Below the pieces are notes generated by a model. The model ran no database searches and was not told the DNA's origin. It was given only the letters and a program-made list of their open reading frames with translations. Both the position numbers and the translations under genes were made by a program. A stretch of DNA of 10,402 bases, from positions 1 to 10,402 of the forward strand of contig MNXO01000024.1 of assembly GCA_001872995.1 (NCBI GenBank), read 5' to 3'. Shown here in pieces: positions 7,301 through 10,402 of this stretch. Numbering within the stretch: the stretch's first letter is position 1; the number at the start of each line of letters is the position of its first letter. The stretch is from Bacteroidetes bacterium CG2_30_32_10. GTDB taxonomy: Bacteria; Bacteroidota; Bacteroidia; Bacteroidales; CG2-30-32-10.

Positions 7301-7331
7301 CTTGTTATGTTGTATTAATTCATTAAATTTG
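7301..7331 (+). promoter_or_regulatory. Candidate distal promoter for the peptide transporter
   Basis: TAAATTTG at 7324-7331 matches TAnnTTTG, and CTTG at 7301-7304 is a three-of-four -33 match with a 19-base gap. Use of this promoter would give a leader of about 180 bases before the ATG at 7517. Confidence 0.35.
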
Positions 7332-7447
7332 CAATAAATATTTTCCATCCACCCATTATTCTATTAGCACATTAACCCCCTTTTACCTTTTTTAAACTTT
7401 TATGCTAAAATTAAAAAATCAAATGAAGAGTGATAGCATATTTTTAA

Positions 7448-7455
7448 TATTTTTG
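7448..7455 (+). promoter_or_regulatory. Candidate proximal -7 box for the peptide transporter
   Basis: TATTTTTG matches TAnnTTTG and would give a leader of about 55 bases. No TTTG-like -33 element lies at the proper spacing, and poly-T runs make chance matches likely here. Confidence 0.35.
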
Positions 7456-7516
7456 CAAATAAATAAGGTTTAAAATTTATCACATGTTATGAGTATTCAT
7501 TTAAATTATTTTTACT

Positions 7517-9352
7517 ATGTTTAAAAATCACCCGAAAGGATTGTTTGTAGCTTTTTTCTCAAATATGGGAGAACGATTCGGTTTCTATACCATGATGGCA
7601 ATTTTGGTTCTGTTCCTACAAGCCAAGTATGGATTGTCAGAAAGCGATGCCGGAGAATATTATAGCTGGTTCTATTTTGCAATTTACGCACTTGCATTGG
7701 TGGGTGGTATTATTGCCGATTCAACCAACAAATATAAATTTGTGATATTATGTGGAATAATAATAATGTTTGGAGGCTATGCAATGATTGCCATTCCAGG
7801 CTTAACGCTTGGTGTTACAATTGCAGGTTTATTTATTATTGCTTTTGGGAATGGCTTGTTTAAAGGCAACTTACAAGCTGTTGTTGGACAAATGTACGAC
7901 GATCCTAAATACTCCAAAGTACGTGATTCTGCCTATATGATTTTTTATATGGGTATTAACATTGGGGCTTTCTTTGCTCCATTTATTGCAACAAGCATTA
8001 GAAATTGGTGGTTGAATGCGAATGGGTTTTTACACGATGGAAGTCTTCCTGGGATGTGCCATGCTTTCAAACGCGGAGAAATTACCGATGGGGCTACCTT
8101 AGAAAAATTTCAACAGTTAGCAGACAAAACTTCTGGCGTTGCAGTTACCGACCTTGCAACATTTGCCGATAAATACATTAATGTATTTTCTACTGGGTAC
8201 AATTACGCTTTCGGTATTGCTGCGGTTGCTATGATTATTTCCCTCTTAGTATATATTATTTTTAACAAACATTTACCAAGCAAACAGAGAAGCATAAAAA
8301 AAGAAGTTGAAACCGATAGTAAAACTCCCGCTAAAGTTGGTAAAAACATCACAAGTATTGTATTGGCATTAGGATTAATGGCTACAACATCACTTCTTTT
8401 TCATTTCTTGCTTAACGATTATAAACTTGGATTAGCCATTGGGCTTTTCGTCGGTTTTGTTGCTTGGATTTTACAAATATCTACGAAGGAGGAGCGACCA
8501 CGCGTAAACTCTTTAATATTAGTTTTTATAGTTGTAATTTTCTTTTGGATGTCTTTTCATCAAAATGGACTCACACAAACATTTTTTGCTAGAGATTACA
8601 CTGTGAAAGAAGTTGGTCCTTTTACCAACATCTTTTTCAACCTAAACTCAATTTTGGCATTTATTGCTGCCATCGCAGGATTTGTTGTTATTATTATTAG
8701 AAAGAAAATGATTGAAAAAGCCATTGGCTTGGGTATGTTTGGTGTTTTTGGTTATATTACTTATTTTCTAGTTTCAGGTTATGCTGCCAGCAACCCTATT
8801 GCCCCTGAAATATTCCAATCGTTTAACCCTCTTTTTATTGTCGTGCTTACTTTTCCTGTGATGGGAATATTCACTTGGCTTCGTAACAAAAACCTCGAAC
8901 CTTCTACTCCAAAGAAAATAGGTTTTGGGATGATTATTGCTGCTATCGGATTTATTGTTGTTCTAATTGCTTCATTAAACCTTGTCTCTCCTCACGAATT
9001 ACAATATATAGATGCCACAGGAGCTGTAAAATACAACCCAGTTCCTGATGAATCACGAGTAATGCCTTATTGGCTTATGAGTAGTTATCTTATTCTTACC
9101 ATCGCAGAACTTTTCTTAAGCCCAATGGGATTATCTTTTGTGTCTAAAGTTGCTCCTCCTCGTTTTCAAGGTTTGATGCAAGGTGGTTGGCTATTAGCAA
9201 CTGCCGTTGGCAACAAACTTCTTTTTATCGGAAGCAACTTCTGGGGAAAACTTGAATTATGGCAACTTTGGTTGATTTTTATTACTTGTTGTCTCTTGTC
9301 TGCTATTTTCATATTCTCAATTATGAAACGACTCGAAAAAGTTACCAAGTAG
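7517..9352 (+). CDS. POT/PTR2 family peptide transporter (MFS)
   Basis: POT proteins are inner-membrane major facilitator permeases that import di- and tripeptides with protons. Support comes from the first helix motif ERFGFYTM (19-26), GNGLFKGN (111-118) in the position of the GTGxFKPN block, and FYMGINIGAFFAPF (143-156), a good match to the PTR2 signature FYxxINxG. About 12-14 hydrophobic helices span 611 aa, somewhat above the usual 450-550. A long hydrophilic stretch at about 165-225 and a basic loop near 250-275 add to the length. Two usually acidic positions differ: the first Glu of ExxERF is Asn (N16), and the acidic residue before the TM7 Gln is His (H348, in FWMSFHQNG). I recall similar sequences in Bacteroidota, so this seems to be a subfamily. 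The ATG at 7517 is chosen because the in-frame ATG at 7484 meets a stop two codons later. The gene ends 25 bases before a strong terminator and is probably monocistronic. Confidence 0.9.
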   Translation: MFKNHPKGLFVAFFSNMGERFGFYTMMAILVLFLQAKYGLSESDAGEYYSWFYFAIYALALVGGIIADSTNKYKFVILCGIIIMFGGYAMIAIPGLTLGVTIAGLFIIAFGNGLFKGNLQAVVGQMYDDPKYSKVRDSAYMIFYMGINIGAFFAPFIATSIRNWWLNANGFLHDGSLPGMCHAFKRGEITDGATLEKFQQLADKTSGVAVTDLATFADKYINVFSTGYNYAFGIAAVAMIISLLVYIIFNKHLPSKQRSIKKEVETDSKTPAKVGKNITSIVLALGLMATTSLLFHFLLNDYKLGLAIGLFVGFVAWILQISTKEERPRVNSLILVFIVVIFFWMSFHQNGLTQTFFARDYTVKEVGPFTNIFFNLNSILAFIAAIAGFVVIIIRKKMIEKAIGLGMFGVFGYITYFLVSGYAASNPIAPEIFQSFNPLFIVVLTFPVMGIFTWLRNKNLEPSTPKKIGFGMIIAAIGFIVVLIASLNLVSPHELQYIDATGAVKYNPVPDESRVMPYWLMSSYLILTIAELFLSPMGLSFVSKVAPPRFQGLMQGGWLLATAVGNKLLFIGSNFWGKLELWQLWLIFITCCLLSAIFIFSIMKRLEKVTK

Positions 9353-9376
9353 TTCTGTCCTTTCTTAATAGTTCTT

Positions 9377-9411
9377 AAAAAAACCTTTGATAAATAATCA
9401 AAGGTTTTTTT
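9377..9411 (+). terminator. Strong intrinsic terminator after the peptide transporter
   Basis: A7-CCTTTGAT (9377-9391) and ATCAAAGG-T7 (9397-9411) form a perfect 15-base-pair stem with a 5-base loop. The right arm supplies the U-tract. The left-arm A run means it could also stop transcription from the other strand. It isolates the transporter from ddl, about 100 bases downstream. Confidence 0.9.
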
Positions 9412-9480
9412 ATAAGATTGAAAGCTATCAATACCATAGAAAATTACAAATAAAAATGTATTAGATATTGAAAAAATATG

Positions 9481-9488
9481 TAGGTTTG
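9481..9488 (+). promoter_or_regulatory. -7 promoter box for ddl
   Basis: TAGGTTTG matches TAnnTTTG exactly and lies 24 bases before the ATG, between the transporter terminator and ddl. No clear TTTG is present at the -33 spacing. The leader would be about 15-20 bases. Confidence 0.5.
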
Positions 9489-9512
9489 TAGTCTATTATA
9501 CAAAATTAATAT

Positions 9513-10402
9513 ATGCAAAAAAACATTGCGATTATTGCTGGCGGAAATTCTGGAGAATCAGTTATTTCAATTCAAAGTGCCGAAGTGGTTATCAAAAATA
9601 TAGATACTACTAAATATGCCCCATACATTATTATTATTAAAGAGAAAGATTGGTATTTTAAAAACGACAATTCGATAAAGGTTGATAAAAACGATTTCAG
9701 CATTACTATCAATGGAAAGAAAATCGTTTTTGAAGTTATTTTTAATGTTATTCACGGTACACCAGGCGAAGATGGTTTCTTACAGGGATATTTTGATTTG
9801 TTAAACCTACCTTATACAAGTTGTGGAATGTTAACATCTGCTTTAACCTTTAATAAAAGCATCTGCAATGATTTGGTAGAAAAATATGGAGTTTTGGTTG
9901 GTAAAACAATTTTAATTAAAAAAAACGATTGCATAAAAGTTGCCGAAATTATTGCTGAATTGGGACTTCCTTGTTTTGTTAAACCCAACAAAGGAGGCTC
10001 AAGCATTGGTATTTCAAAAGTATTTATTTCTGATGAATTAGAAAATGCTATAAATAAAGCATTTGAACAAGATAATGAAGTTATAATTCAGAAATACATT
10101 AAAGGCAGAGAAATTACTTGTGGTGTAATTTCTATTAACAAAGAATTAAATGCATTACCTATTACAGAAATAGTTTCTCAGAATGATTATTTTGATTATG
10201 AAGCCAAGTATTTAGGCAAATCAAAAGAGATTACTCCTGCACAAATTCCCAAAACAATTGAAAAAGAATGTAAAAGCACATCATTATATCTTTACAAAAT
10301 GCTAAATTGTAAAGGAGTAGTTCGGTTTGACTATATAATAAGCAACAATCAAACCTATTTTCTTGAAGTAAATACTGTACCTGGCTTGTCAGAAAGCAGT
10401 AT
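9513..10402 (+). CDS. ddl: D-alanine--D-alanine ligase (partial, 3' end outside the window)
   Basis: Ddl is a cytosolic ATP-grasp ligase that joins two D-alanines to make the dipeptide of peptidoglycan precursors. The frame runs open from ATG 9513-9515 to the right edge: 296 full codons, with perhaps 30 missing from a family of about 320-330. The N-terminal block is AGGNSGESVIS (9-19), with E15 matching the D-Ala-binding Glu of E. coli DdlB. HGTPGEDG follows at 81-88. FVKPNKGGSSIGIS (155-168) has the ATP-binding K157, and its S163 corresponds to E. coli S150. FDYEAKY (227-233), VRFDY (270-274) with R271 and D273, and EVNTVPGLSESS (285-296) with metal ligands E285 and N287 complete the set. 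All expected active-site residues in the visible part are present. It has its own promoter after a terminator, so it is not cotranscribed with the peptide transporter. Confidence 0.95.
   Translation, partial: MQKNIAIIAGGNSGESVISIQSAEVVIKNIDTTKYAPYIIIIKEKDWYFKNDNSIKVDKNDFSITINGKKIVFEVIFNVIHGTPGEDGFLQGYFDLLNLPYTSCGMLTSALTFNKSICNDLVEKYGVLVGKTILIKKNDCIKVAEIIAELGLPCFVKPNKGGSSIGISKVFISDELENAINKAFEQDNEVIIQKYIKGREITCGVISINKELNALPITEIVSQNDYFDYEAKYLGKSKEITPAQIPKTIEKECKSTSLYLYKMLNCKGVVRFDYIISNNQTYFLEVNTVPGLSESS

Larger units (their letters stand above)
7012..7516. other. 505-base divergent intergenic region between ileS and the peptide transporter
   Basis: No convincing gene lies here. A 16-codon ATG-to-TGA frame at 7118-7168 has no recognisable content. 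The region holds the ileS promoter on the minus strand (7055-7086), a hairpin at 7204-7228, and two plus-strand TAnnTTTG boxes (7324-7331 and 7448-7455). TTTGAAAATG occurs twice (7111-7120 and 7164-7173). No tRNA-like cloverleaf or riboswitch I can name is visible. Confidence 0.6.

Noticed and set aside
7012..7516. A tRNA gene or T-box leader near ileS
   Set aside because: No TTCGA-type T-loop with pairing arms was found, and the predicted ileS leader of under 40 bases is too short for a T-box.
9567..10006. Two minus-strand open frames (about 62-64 codons) at the right end
   Set aside because: Both are antisense to ddl, whose motifs are unambiguous, and their translations resemble reverse-frame noise.
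1..10402. Defence island, mobile element or biosynthetic cluster
   Set aside because: All identifiable genes are ordinary transport, translation, regulation or envelope genes. Codon and base composition look even, and no integrase, transposase, toxin-antitoxin pair or repeat array was seen.

Overview
The window is AT-rich chromosomal DNA from a member of the Bacteroidota. Several independent features point there. A secreted kelch protein carries a type IX secretion (T9SS) C-terminal sorting domain. Bacteroidota-style promoter boxes (TAnnTTTG, sometimes with a TTTG-like element about 20 bases upstream) precede most genes, and Shine-Dalgarno sequences are absent. The gene order ileS - TraR/DksA-like - lspA and the clade-specific variants of those proteins fit the same phylum. 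I cannot resolve the genus. No rRNA, tRNA, CRISPR array, transposase or phage gene is visible.

Layout from left to right. Positions 1-97 hold the last 31 codons of an unidentified plus-strand gene. At 238-825 is an acetate/succinate permease of the GPR1/FUN34/YaaH (SatP) family with its own promoter. At 1047-2344 is a kelch-repeat exported protein. It is split by a -1 shift at a short G run, so the 316-residue reading frame loses the T9SS tail that lies intact just downstream. A convergent intergenic region (2345-2600) containing an imperfect inverted repeat separates it from a minus-strand operon. In transcription order that operon is ileS (1120 aa, long eukaryotic-like type), a TraR/DksA-like regulator lacking the zinc-binding cysteines, and lspA, which appears to start at TTG. 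A 505-base divergent intergenic region follows. It leads to a POT/PTR2 peptide transporter (7517-9352) ending in a strong intrinsic terminator, and then to the first 296 codons of ddl, which runs off the right edge.

The functions are mainly housekeeping and envelope related: isoleucyl-tRNA charging, lipoprotein signal-peptide cleavage, peptide and acetate uptake, and D-Ala-D-Ala synthesis for peptidoglycan. I found no convincing new biological system. The points most worth checking are the frameshifted kelch/T9SS gene, the peptide transporter that departs from the canonical proton-coupling motif, the cysteine-poor DksA homologue, the TTG start of lspA, and two small palindromic intergenic structures.
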